DNA of 64,000 bases from Pedobacter puniceum (GTDB taxonomy: Bacteria; Bacteroidota; Bacteroidia; Sphingobacteriales; Sphingobacteriaceae): the NCBI RefSeq assembly GCF_009674685.1, contig NZ_WKJI01000001.1, forward strand, positions 682,001 through 746,000, written 5' to 3'. A program made the translations under genes and the position numbers. Positions 51,473 through 60,130 of the stretch are shown piece after piece. Position 1 is the stretch's first letter. The number at the start of each line of letters is the position of its first letter. The notes below the pieces were generated by a model. It saw only the letters and a program-made list of their open reading frames with translations. It was not told the DNA's origin and searched no databases.

Positions 51473-52716
51473 GCTTTTTTGCCAAATTTTTCTACAGAAA
51501 GGGCAAACTCTGGATATTGTTGTACCGCTTCCGCGATGCTTAAACCATTTACAGCTGCTTCCCATGCTTGTTTTAATGCCGTAACACCAGCACTAGCACC
51601 TTGTGGATGCGCTAAAATACCACCACCTGCCATGTAAAGAAGATCGGTAGTTTGGGTACGCCTATAAGTTTCTGGTGCTTGGCCACCCCATTGCCCTGAT
51701 GATACCACAGGCAAAATATTGTAGCCGCCTAACAAAGGTTTCTGACATGATTTGATAGATTTAACCACAGAATCGTCAGACTCCCAAAACTTATTTTGTA
51801 TACCATTAACATGGATTTGATCAACCCCAACCAAGCGCCATAACTTTTGGTAAGCCGGAAATTCTATCCCCAATAAAGGATGACGGTTAAGCATTCCCCA
51901 ACCGTTTCTATGTCCGTGGATACACAACTGTCTATTGTCGCAAAGTTTCTTAACACCTGCTAAGCCAACACTATTTAAGCTAATCATGGCGCAGGTACCT
52001 CCATGAGCAAGAATGGTATCGTAATTTCTTTGCATCTCATCTAGCTCATTGCTGATATTGAAGGCATACATTACTTTTTTACCTGTTTTATCAGCATGTT
52101 CATTAATCACCCTCATTGCTGCTTCTACTCTTTTAGCAAAAGGCGAATTGGCAGAGGACGACATCAATTCATCATCCTTAATAAAATCTATACCGGCAGT
52201 TACCAAAGTTTTTACCAAATCTGCGGTTTGCTCTGGCGACATGCCAATGCTAGGTTTGATGATGGTGCCTATCATAGGTCTATCGTAAACCCGAGTGAGC
52301 GCTCTAGAACCTGCAACACCAAAAGCAGGACCTTCAAAATGCTGTCTAAAAGAATCCGGAATTTCTATATCCATCAGCTTTAAGCCCGTAAATTGGGTAA
52401 GCTCATATAAATTTCCTTGCAGGGTAGAAATCATCACCGGAAGGTTATAGCCAAAATTTTCTATCGACCATGATATTTCTAAATTAGCCCTGTGGTATTT
52501 TTTGCCAGCAGTCATGATACCCGGAATAGCAGGTTCATCTACGGTTTCTAAGTATTGGATATTTTCTACCCGGGCAGCAAATCTATTTTTTAGCTCTTCG
52601 GTTTCGCCGGGTACAGCCACAAAAGTCCCTGATGATTGTTCGCCAGCCAATATTTGCGCTGCTTTTTCAATCTCTAAAGGTGTTTCTATGTAATAATGTG
52701 CGGTTACTCTTTCCAT
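51469..52716 (-). CDS. RuBisCO-like protein, probable 3-oxo-isoapionate-4-phosphate transcarboxylase/hydrolase (OiaX-like)
   Basis: Start chosen at ATG 52716 (MERVTAHYYIETP), one base after the preceding stop; the longer frame begins at a TTG inside the upstream gene. RuBisCO large-chain fold motifs remain: GTIIKPSIGMSPEQ (Lys175 kept, Lys177 position Ser), DFIKDDELMSSS with the Lys that is carbamylated in RuBisCO, CIHGHRNGW, and HVNGIQNKFWE. The loop-6 Lys of true RuBisCO is not evident, so CO2 fixation is not expected. Form IV proteins act on keto-sugar phosphates; OiaX converts 3-oxo-isoapionate 4-phosphate to 3-phosphoglycerate and glycolate. The DUF1537 partner and the GH140 gene elsewhere in the locus fit that. 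Confidence 0.85.
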   Translation of the reverse strand: MERVTAHYYIETPLEIEKAAQILAGEQSSGTFVAVPGETEELKNRFAARVENIQYLETVDEPAIPGIMTAGKKYHRANLEISWSIENFGYNLPVMISTLQGNLYELTQFTGLKLMDIEIPDSFRQHFEGPAFGVAGSRALTRVYDRPMIGTIIKPSIGMSPEQTADLVKTLVTAGIDFIKDDELMSSSANSPFAKRVEAAMRVINEHADKTGKKVMYAFNISNELDEMQRNYDTILAHGGTCAMISLNSVGLAGVKKLCDNRQLCIHGHRNGWGMLNRHPLLGIEFPAYQKLWRLVGVDQIHVNGIQNKFWESDDSVVKSIKSCQKPLLGGYNILPVVSSGQWGGQAPETYRRTQTTDLLYMAGGGILAHPQGASAGVTALKQAWEAAVNGLSIAEAVQQYPEFALSVEKFGKKA

Positions 52717-52717
52717 A

Positions 52718-55015
52718 TTATTGCTCAATAAAATTGATGATATCTTTTTTTCTGTATTCTGGTGTTACTTTCAAGTGTTTTAGTTTGCCGTTTTCCAAGG
52801 TGGCCTCAATGGTGGTTTGCTTGGGTGCATGTAGTTTAAAGCTTACATCTTTAGTTTTAGGCCAAGCGGGGAAAATCATAATTTTATCTCCATCGCATTG
52901 CATCAGCATTTCCTGTAAACCTATCATGCCAGAGCCTCCCCAGTTATGGTCTGGTGTCCAATCAAAACCTGGCCCCCAAAAGGCCGGAAATCTTCTGCCA
53001 GAGTCTTTCAATTTTAAAGTGGTTAAGCGGTAAGCTTCATCTGTTAAACCTAAACGGGCGGCAAAAATATTATCCTGTTTCCAACCTACATGACTTCTAA
53101 ATTTAAGCGCATCGGGGTCGTATTTGTAAGTATTGATAGCCGTATCTAAGCCTGTTTTTCCTAGTCCAAATATCCCCCAAGGGTAAACCGGATATAGCTG
53201 AGGTGTTTCTGTATTGTTGATACGCTCCCAAAGTTTAGCTGGGGCAATGGTAGTTTTACCCTCAACCTCACGATAAGTAATAGGAGGGATACGCTTCAAC
53301 ATGGTCTCCCATTGGGCTTTTTGTGTGGCAGATAAATAATTATCAGGCAAGGCCAGTAAACGTTCTAAAACTGTTTTTAGAGCGGCTATGGTAGCGTTAG
53401 CATTATAAGCCATTTTATAGGTCTCGGCAGCAGAACCTGGGTATAAAATCAAATGCCCATGAGCATCTAAAGTTTTGCTGCCTCTTTGCTTAGCTAAATA
53501 AGTATAATGCTCGTTAAAAAAAGTTAGGCAACTCTCTATAAAAGGTATGTATTTTTGGATGTCTTTACCCGCATATTTTTCTTGCTCTAGCATCATCATG
53601 CAAAACTCTAAAACGGTATCCCACTCGTATTCTAGCCAAGCATTATACTCCATACCTTTATCATAATCGGCAGGCCTTTTCCAGCCATATTCTGCCGGAT
53701 TTGGCAGTCCAAAATTTTCTAATTGCTCTGTAAAAGATGCTCCTTTATGCTTCCAGTAAAATTGGGTGCGTAGCTCGGCATTTTTTAAAGCATTCAGGTA
53801 GAAATTAAATTGCGGCAACATCAAATCAAAATCTCCTGATTTTAACATGGGCCAATACACCAATCTTTGGTTTTGAGCGGTATGCGTACCACCACCCCAA
53901 TTCCTAAAATCTGGAGTAAATTTTTGTGTGCTATCTGTTAAAGAAGGATCGTAAGTAAATAAGCCACCGTTAAATTTAGTAGGCCATTGCCCAAAAGCAT
54001 TACAGCCAAGCATATACCTAAAAAGCTGATAATTTCTACCTATTTGCCAATCCTCGGTATTTTCTTGGGCTTTGGTGTAGATATAAGAACGTTGCCAATA
54101 GTTGCGCCACCATTGTATGGTGTTTTCTTGTGCTTTCTGGTCTTTGATAGCCTTAAGCTGAGCAGCTTTTAATTCATTTTTCCAGCTGTTGATGTCTGGC
54201 TTTTGCGCCTGGTATAAAGTAATATTGATTTGCTGATATTTACTGGCTTTGATGCTACTTAAGCTCCAACCTTTAAAATCAGTATCCAGATATTTGCCTG
54301 TATGCATTCCGCTGGCTTTCATATTGCTTGCGCTGATGATTCCGCCTGAGGTTAAATACGCTAAAGGATTGTATAAACTATCTTGAATAGCTGCCAAACC
54401 TTGCTGTTTAACGGTAGCATCAAAAACAGTTTGCTTACGGTTTTTATGGTAAAAAAGGATGTTATTTTGCTCAAAATTGATACTATCGGCATAAACAATA
54501 ACGGGTTCTTGTGGTGCCCATTTCCAAGAGTTGGCATTGTTGGCTTTCCCTTTTAATGCCCTGTCTTGGTAGCGCCAGCTTTCATAAACCAATTGGGTGT
54601 GTATAGCTTCCTTACTTTTTACTTCAACCCTAATATTCGGATGAAAAACATCTACACTTATTTTTACAGTTGTGCCTTTAGCTCCATCAATGGTAATAAA
54701 ACCCTCTTTTAAATGAAGCTCTTGCTTAAAAGTACCATCAGCAAAAGGGTTTGGGCTTAGTTTTATTCTTACCCTGCCCAGCTTTAAAAGCATGTTATGC
54801 TCGTCAAAAGTACCGCTTTTAGATAAGTAAAAAAGGATGTCATTTCCCTCTGTCCAAACGTTTAAACCTATATCTCCACCTCCGCAAGGCATAGACTCTC
54901 CTGAATTTTTACTTTGCGTAAACCACACTGGGTGGTAAGAAGAAATATCTTGCGCAACAGCAGTTAACTGCAACGCTAAAAGGAAAATGAGGCTATATAA
55001 AGTTTGTTTTTTCAT
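52718..55015 (-). CDS. DUF5703-domain (GH95-like) glycosidase
   Basis: A signal peptide ends at AVAQ. The first ~270 residues fit DUF5703 (YHPVWFTQSKNSGESMPCGGGDIGLNVWTEGNDILFYLSKSGTFDE), a beta-sandwich. The rest is an (alpha/alpha)6 barrel with FNGGLFTYDP, NWGGGTHTAQNQRLVYWPML and WGPGFDWTPDHNWGGSGMIGLQEML. Order and motifs match GH95/GH65-like barrels, including an Asn/Asp-rich active site. GH95 enzymes remove alpha-L-fucose or L-galactose, both found in RG-II side chain A, but the substrate here is unassigned. Stop TAA is followed after one base by the RuBisCO-like ATG. 765 residues. Confidence 0.75.
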   Translation of the reverse strand: MKKQTLYSLIFLLALQLTAVAQDISSYHPVWFTQSKNSGESMPCGGGDIGLNVWTEGNDILFYLSKSGTFDEHNMLLKLGRVRIKLSPNPFADGTFKQELHLKEGFITIDGAKGTTVKISVDVFHPNIRVEVKSKEAIHTQLVYESWRYQDRALKGKANNANSWKWAPQEPVIVYADSINFEQNNILFYHKNRKQTVFDATVKQQGLAAIQDSLYNPLAYLTSGGIISASNMKASGMHTGKYLDTDFKGWSLSSIKASKYQQINITLYQAQKPDINSWKNELKAAQLKAIKDQKAQENTIQWWRNYWQRSYIYTKAQENTEDWQIGRNYQLFRYMLGCNAFGQWPTKFNGGLFTYDPSLTDSTQKFTPDFRNWGGGTHTAQNQRLVYWPMLKSGDFDLMLPQFNFYLNALKNAELRTQFYWKHKGASFTEQLENFGLPNPAEYGWKRPADYDKGMEYNAWLEYEWDTVLEFCMMMLEQEKYAGKDIQKYIPFIESCLTFFNEHYTYLAKQRGSKTLDAHGHLILYPGSAAETYKMAYNANATIAALKTVLERLLALPDNYLSATQKAQWETMLKRIPPITYREVEGKTTIAPAKLWERINNTETPQLYPVYPWGIFGLGKTGLDTAINTYKYDPDALKFRSHVGWKQDNIFAARLGLTDEAYRLTTLKLKDSGRRFPAFWGPGFDWTPDHNWGGSGMIGLQEMLMQCDGDKIMIFPAWPKTKDVSFKLHAPKQTTIEATLENGKLKHLKVTPEYRKKDIINFIEQ

Positions 55016-56449
55016 TTAAAAATCATCAGTTCTGAAAGATGAAAGCGGTAAGCCTTCGGTAGAAAAAAGTTCGCCTACAACAAAATCTTTAAAAGCATAC
55101 CTTACTGCAACAGGCTCTTTTACCATAGGAGAAGATACAACAACAGTACTGCCTTGTATGCTGGCTTTCGCCGGATAATATTGTTTATTGGCCCCGGCAA
55201 CTTCAAATTGTTGTAGCTCTTTGCCATAGCTGGTTAGGCCGTTAGGGGCGTTTTTAAATTTTACAGTGATAACGCTTCCGCTGATTTGGGTGCTTTCTAC
55301 TGCCGGACTAGCATAACCAAAGCCTTTTAAGCCATAAGTTTGGGCCAATGCTAATAAAGCCAAGCGGGTTCCAACTGGCTCTTTATGCATGGGGTGGATG
55401 TTGTTCTCTTCGCCAATATCTAACAAAACCGCCATGGCCGAGTTGCTAATCTTAGCTTCTGCTTTACGCTGGGCATCTCTAATATAGGCCGAATTATACT
55501 TGCCACCGTAATGGTAAGGAGGTAGCTGTGCATAGTTATAAGGGGCTATTTGCGCATAATAGAAAGGAAAATCTCCTTGTTTCCATTCGCTCCTCCAATG
55601 TTTTACCATAGCTGGGAATAAAGACTCGTACTGGTCTGGTCTTTCGTAGTTAGATTCGCCCTGATACCAAATACACCCTTTTATCGCATAAGGAATAATA
55701 GGTTTTAGCATGGCATTGTATAACAAAGTAGCTGTACGGTTAGGAGACTTTATACTATCTTGCCTTTGCGGGATGTTGATGTCCTTAAAATCCTGAAGGG
55801 CTTGTTTGCTCATCCAGGCTTCTGCAACAGAGCCACCATAACTGCAATTAATTAAACCGATTGGCACTTGCAGCATTTCTTGTAAAAGCCTGCCAAAATA
55901 ATAGCCCGTAGCACTAAAATTAGCAATGCTTTCTGGCTGTGCCACCTTCCAAAAAGAAGTTTTGCTGGTGTCTTGTGGTAATAATTGTGAACCTCTGGGT
56001 ACGGTATACACCCTAATATTTGGGTTAGCTGATTTTAGTACCGCGGCATTTGCACCCCAAACAGGTTGGCTTTTAAAGCCTTTCATGGGCATTTCCATGT
56101 TTGATTGCCCACCACATAACCAAACTTCGCCAATAAGAATATGCTGTAATTTTATATTTCCTGATGTGCTCTTAACCTTAATTTCCTGCTCAGTGAAGCT
56201 AGCTTTGGGTGTTTGTAATTGTACCCACCATTCGCCTTTACTATTGGCTTTTATAGTTTGCTGTTTATTATCCCAACTGCTATAAATGGATAGTTTTTCA
56301 TTTGGCTTGGTCCAACCCCAAAGCTTTACATCTGCCTGCTGCTGTAAAACCATATGGTTTGTAAAAACACGAGCCAATTTCACCTGAGCCTTTAATGAAA
56401 GACTGAGGAAAAGCAAACTCAGCACAAAGCTGTAAAAGCGTAAAATCAT
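55016..56449 (-). CDS. SGNH-family sialate O-acetylesterase-like enzyme
   Basis: A signal peptide ends at LKAQ. SGNH blocks are clear: CGGQSNMEMPM (Ser nucleophile), SYGGSVAEAWM (Gly), CIWYQGESNYER (Asn) and DIGEENNIHPMHK (His pair). Residues ~28-100 and the last ~90 form beta-sandwich flanks, normal for the sialate O-acetylesterase family (DUF303). In a pectin locus it probably removes O-acetyl groups from RG-II or RG-I sugars. It opens the minus-strand operon (55016-56449 then DUF5703 with no gap). 477 residues. Confidence 0.85.
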   Translation of the reverse strand: MILRFYSFVLSLLFLSLSLKAQVKLARVFTNHMVLQQQADVKLWGWTKPNEKLSIYSSWDNKQQTIKANSKGEWWVQLQTPKASFTEQEIKVKSTSGNIKLQHILIGEVWLCGGQSNMEMPMKGFKSQPVWGANAAVLKSANPNIRVYTVPRGSQLLPQDTSKTSFWKVAQPESIANFSATGYYFGRLLQEMLQVPIGLINCSYGGSVAEAWMSKQALQDFKDINIPQRQDSIKSPNRTATLLYNAMLKPIIPYAIKGCIWYQGESNYERPDQYESLFPAMVKHWRSEWKQGDFPFYYAQIAPYNYAQLPPYHYGGKYNSAYIRDAQRKAEAKISNSAMAVLLDIGEENNIHPMHKEPVGTRLALLALAQTYGLKGFGYASPAVESTQISGSVITVKFKNAPNGLTSYGKELQQFEVAGANKQYYPAKASIQGSTVVVSSPMVKEPVAVRYAFKDFVVGELFSTEGLPLSSFRTDDF

Positions 56450-56562
56450 TGTTAAAAGAGATATTTAAGGTTTATTTAATGAAATTAAGCAAGTTGTACG
56501 TTATAGAGAAGTTTTTGCTAAGATGATACAGAACTTGGAGAAAATGGTATAATGGTTAGGGG

Positions 56563-56770
56563 GAGGGAAGTCCGATGTCCGAAGACCGATGTCCGCGGTC
56601 AGATGTCCGCTGTCCGAAGACCGATGTCCGAAGACTGAAGGGAGTGTCAAGACTAAATCCGTAACGCTCAACCCAAAACTGATAACTAACAACCGGCAAC
56701 CAACAACTAATAACTGGCAACCGATAACCGGCAACTAACAACTGGCAACCGATAACCGACAACTGATAAA
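56563..56770 (+). repeat. Two short-period low-complexity repeats
   Basis: 56563-56640 is built of GATGTCCGAAGACC-type units, and 56660-56770 of AACAACTGGCAACCGATAACC-type units. Non-coding; the frames seen on the minus strand here are repeat artefacts. They lie in the divergent gap 56450-56855, which also holds a small palindrome (AAAAGCCAAGGCTTTT, 56809-56824) 32 bp before the GH88 ATG, perhaps an operator. Confidence 0.7.
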
Positions 56771-56855
56771 TAAATATGGGACTTTTTCCATCTCATCGGT
56801 CATGATATAAAAGCCAAGGCTTTTAAAAGACCATAATTCCTTTTAAATTTAAGAT

Positions 56856-58115
56856 ATGAACAAGATTTTATTAATGGCAAAACAGGGGTTTTATTACTTG
56901 AGTACTTTGTTTTTAGTATTGGCACTAAACGGTCATGCGCAGGATGATTTCGTAAAGAAAAGCTTTGCTACGGCGGCTCCGCTGTACGAAAATCTATTGA
57001 AAACTACTGAAGGAAATTTCAAAGATTATCCGCACTCTTTATACCCTGATGGTAGGTTGAAATATCTTCAAATAGACGAGTGGACAGGTGGTTTTTGGCC
57101 GGGTGCCTTATGGTATATGTACGAGTTTACTAAAGACGATAAATGGCGTAAACATGCGGAAGCTTGGACAAATTCATTAGAAACAAACCAGTACAATACC
57201 CAGCATCATGATATTGGTTTTATGATGTATTGTAGCTACGGAAATGCCATCAGGTTTAACCCAAATCCAAAATATCAAGAGATTTTGGTGCAATCTGCTA
57301 AGTCTTTATGTAAAAGATATTCGCCCGTGGTAGGCAGCATCCAATCTTGGAACAAGCGTAAATCAAAAGGGAATATCAATACTTGGGAATATCCGGTGAT
57401 TATGGATAACATGATGAATTTAGAATTGCTGTTCTATGCTTCTAAAGTAACGGGCGATACCATTTATAAACATATCGCTATTAAGCATGCCGAGCAAACC
57501 ATGAAAAATCATATTAGGCCAGATTATAGCTCTTTCCACGTTGTAAACTACGACCCTAAAACCGGAAAAGTATTACATCAGCAAACTTTACAAGGTTTTT
57601 CTGATAACTCTACTTGGGCTAGGGGGCAAGCCTGGGGCATTCATGGTTTTACCACTACTTATCGTGAAACCAAAGACAAAAGATTTCTTAAAACAGCTAT
57701 CGGTTTGGCAGATTTCTTCATCAAACATCCAAACCTGCCAAAAGATAAAATACCTTATTGGGATTTTAATGTTGGACAGCCAGGCTATAAACCCGATTGG
57801 AATTTTAACCCTCAGCAATACCAGCCTATACCAAGAGATGCATCGGCAGCAGCCATAACCAGTTCTGCCTTGTTAGAGTTAAGTACTTATGTAAAAGGAG
57901 CAAAAGCTAAATTGTACAGAAACACCGCTATCCAGATGTTAAAGTCTTTAAGCTCTGATGTTTATCTTAATACCGATAAAGCTAATCCTTACTTTTTATT
58001 GAAGCATAGCACTGGTAATTTACCAAGTAATAACGAGGTGGATGTGCCACTTATATATTCAGATTACTATTTCCTAGAAGCTTTATTGAGGTATCAAAAA
58101 CTAACAGCTAAATAA
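56856..58115 (+). CDS. GH88 unsaturated glucuronyl/galacturonyl hydrolase
   Basis: A signal peptide ends at GHAQ. The (alpha/alpha)6 barrel has YLQIDEWTGGFWPGALWYMYE, NTQHHDIGFMMY (catalytic Asp), YPVIMDNMMNLELLFYASK (second catalytic Asp), FSDNSTWARGQAWGIHGFTTTYRETKD and NEVDVPLIYSDYYFLEALLRYQ. The family hydrates and hydrolyses 4,5-unsaturated uronic residues left by polysaccharide lyases. It would finish the products of the two PL1 enzymes, yielding 5-keto-4-deoxyuronate. 419 residues, periplasmic. An exported EEP-family gene starts one base after its stop. Confidence 0.9.
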   Translation: MNKILLMAKQGFYYLSTLFLVLALNGHAQDDFVKKSFATAAPLYENLLKTTEGNFKDYPHSLYPDGRLKYLQIDEWTGGFWPGALWYMYEFTKDDKWRKHAEAWTNSLETNQYNTQHHDIGFMMYCSYGNAIRFNPNPKYQEILVQSAKSLCKRYSPVVGSIQSWNKRKSKGNINTWEYPVIMDNMMNLELLFYASKVTGDTIYKHIAIKHAEQTMKNHIRPDYSSFHVVNYDPKTGKVLHQQTLQGFSDNSTWARGQAWGIHGFTTTYRETKDKRFLKTAIGLADFFIKHPNLPKDKIPYWDFNVGQPGYKPDWNFNPQQYQPIPRDASAAAITSSALLELSTYVKGAKAKLYRNTAIQMLKSLSSDVYLNTDKANPYFLLKHSTGNLPSNNEVDVPLIYSDYYFLEALLRYQKLTAK

Positions 58116-58116
58116 A

Positions 58117-58908
58117 ATGAGAAAACTGATTGCTATAGCGCTCTTGCTTTTAACTTTCACCAACTTAATGGCGCAACAGCAAGAGCTATCACTTAAAGTG
58201 ATGTCTTTCAATATCCACCATGCTAACCCACCAGCAGAGGAGCAAAGTGGTAAAATAGATATAGATGCGATTGCAAATACCATAAAACAAGCAGATGCAG
58301 ATATCATTGCCCTACAAGAAATTGATGAAAACACCCAGAGAAGTGGCAAAGGCAACCAAGCAAAGCTGATAGCGAAAAAGCTAGGCCTAAAAGTATATTT
58401 TGCTAAAGCGATAGATTTCCAAGGGGGGGCTTATGGGATAGCCATATTATCTAAATTCCCGATGAGCGAGCATCAAATATACCGCCTTAGCAATCAAGCT
58501 GATGCAAAAGCAGAACCTCGTATCTTACAAATGGTAAAGCTAAAATTACCTGGAAAACGTTACATCCGCTTTGCGAATACCCATCTTGATTTTTTAAAGA
58601 CAGGTAACCGCGAGTTGCAAGCGCAACAAATTGTAGACATCGCTAAAGCAGAAAAATTGCCTTTAATTATAGCGGGCGACTGGAATGCTAGTCCGCAAAG
58701 TAAAACCTTAAATATCATGGACAGCGCCTTTATCAGAACCTGTACAGATTGCCCTACAACCTATCCGGATGATCAACATAGTGCCGCTATAGATTTTATC
58801 GCTTTTGATAAAAGAGTAAATATTAAAGTAAAAAGCCATCAAGTTTTAAACCAGGTACAGGCATCAGACCATTATCCTATAGTGGCAGAACTGGTTTTGA
58901 ATAAGTAA
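58117..58908 (+). CDS. Exported endonuclease/exonuclease/phosphatase-family protein
   Basis: A signal peptide ends at LMAQ. The EEP fold is complete: LKVMSFNIHHAN, IIALQEIDENTQRSG (metal-binding Glu), IRFANTHLDFL (His), IIAGDWNASPQSKTLNIM (Asp, Asn) and ASDHYPIVAELVL (final Asp-His). Exported versions in Bacteroidota often act on phosphodiesters outside the cytoplasm; substrate unknown. Paired with GH88 in a two-gene unit, one base apart. 263 residues. Confidence 0.85.
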   Translation: MRKLIAIALLLLTFTNLMAQQQELSLKVMSFNIHHANPPAEEQSGKIDIDAIANTIKQADADIIALQEIDENTQRSGKGNQAKLIAKKLGLKVYFAKAIDFQGGAYGIAILSKFPMSEHQIYRLSNQADAKAEPRILQMVKLKLPGKRYIRFANTHLDFLKTGNRELQAQQIVDIAKAEKLPLIIAGDWNASPQSKTLNIMDSAFIRTCTDCPTTYPDDQHSAAIDFIAFDKRVNIKVKSHQVLNQVQASDHYPIVAELVLNK

Positions 58909-58949
58909 TTCATGAAAAGATGATCAGCAGCGTTTCCCAAAAAGAGCGC

Positions 58950-59250
58950 TGCATCTAACCACCTAACCACCCAACCACCTAACCACCCAACCCACTAACC
59001 ACCTAACAAACTAACCAACTAACCACCTAACCACCTAACAAACTAACCATCCAACCAACTAACCACCTAACCACCTAACCATCCAACCACCTAACAAACT
59101 AACCATCCAACCACCTAACCACCTAACAAACTAACCATCTAACCACCTAACCACCTAACCACCTAACAAACTAACCATCTAACAACCTAACCATCTAACC
59201 ATCCAACCACCTAACAAACTAACCACCTAACAAACTAACCATCTAACCAC
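58950..59250 (+). repeat. CTAACCAC/CTAACAAA octamer tandem array
   Basis: About 300 bp made of 8-bp units CTAACCAC, CTAACAAA, CTAACCAT and ATCCAACC. The complementary strand reads GGTTAG-rich DNA, with paired G tracts. It fills the gap between the convergent EEP and blh genes and contains no ORF. Confidence 0.85.
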
Positions 59251-60126
59251 CTAAGCCCCATAAAGCCTATGCATCACTATAACATGTGGTAAGGTAATCA
59301 GCGAAAGCAGGATAAAGGCTTGTCCGATATTAAAATCAAAGAAATAGAGGTAGAAGCCAAATCCCGCAAGGGAAATAAAGCTAAAAGGTAGCATGGCTAT
59401 AAAGAAATCTCTTTTAAGCTTTTGATAATGTTGGGTATAGAAAATCACCTGATGCTGGGTAGATTGTAAAGCATGCCACAAGCAAAAAACTACAATAAAA
59501 CCAAATAATAAAGGCGTGAAAAGATACCATAAGGTTACCAAAACAAGCTGTAAGCAATATTTAAAAAAATGCTGCTTTTGGTAAATATAGATGCTGATGA
59601 GGTAAGCAGCACCGAGTAATAATAAGGTTGCTATTTGCCAGTTAGTTAAAGAAAGCGGACTGGTATCATAAATAAATTCGTTAAAATTACCTTTGCCAAT
59701 CATGGCTTTGAAGATAAATAGTGCTTCTTCCAAATGTAAAACTACAGGGAAAGCTAGTAAAATAACTCCCCACAAAATAGAGGGTATGTATTTAACATGC
59801 TCATTCTCGAAATTAGACTGACCAAAATGATGGAAAGAAACCATGAAAAATATAAGCAAAGCTGCTAAGGGTATAAAGTACCATAAAAGCGCATAAGCAG
59901 CTATAATCCCTAAATAAAGCGCAAGAAATTTTAGCATTCCCCACCAGTTCTGCTCTTTACGGTATAAATGGTCGTTAGCACCATGCGGAATACCTATAGT
60001 GCATAATAAAATGCCGGCCAAAAGAACCTGCGTAATAGGGCCAAAGGGGAAGAAATAAAAAAGCAGCAGCAATGCAAACTGCAAAATCATTTGTAGGTTA
60101 AACAATTTAGAGTTGATGTATATCAT
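59251..60126 (-). CDS. blh: Beta-carotene 15,15'-dioxygenase, Brp/Blh family
   Basis: Seven or more membrane helices and the His-bearing motifs of the family: TIGIPHGANDH, SFHHFGQSNFE, CLWHALQSTQHQ and TLPHVIVMHRLYG. The enzyme cleaves beta-carotene into two retinals, the chromophore of the rhodopsin encoded 1.3 kb upstream. 291 residues. Four bp after crtY stop, so the two are one transcript. The octamer array follows directly. Confidence 0.92.
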   Translation of the reverse strand: MIYINSKLFNLQMILQFALLLLFYFFPFGPITQVLLAGILLCTIGIPHGANDHLYRKEQNWWGMLKFLALYLGIIAAYALLWYFIPLAALLIFFMVSFHHFGQSNFENEHVKYIPSILWGVILLAFPVVLHLEEALFIFKAMIGKGNFNEFIYDTSPLSLTNWQIATLLLLGAAYLISIYIYQKQHFFKYCLQLVLVTLWYLFTPLLFGFIVVFCLWHALQSTQHQVIFYTQHYQKLKRDFFIAMLPFSFISLAGFGFYLYFFDFNIGQAFILLSLITLPHVIVMHRLYGA

Positions 60127-60130
60127 AGGT

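Noticed and set aside
51473-51565. Longer start for the DUF1537 kinase
   Set aside because: The extra 31 residues overlap the RuBisCO-like gene and lack family similarity; the ATGA overlap start is normal.
51469-52716. True carbon-fixing RuBisCO
   Set aside because: One of the two active-site Lys in the KPK motif is Ser and the loop-6 Lys is not evident; the neighbour is a sugar-acid kinase.
52717-52728. TTG start for the RuBisCO-like protein
   Set aside because: It lies inside the upstream gene; the ATG at 52716 starts the recognisable N-terminus.
56501-56762. Minus-strand frames of 77 and 68 codons rich in CQLLVVG-type words
   Set aside because: They reflect the short-period DNA repeat at 56563-56770.
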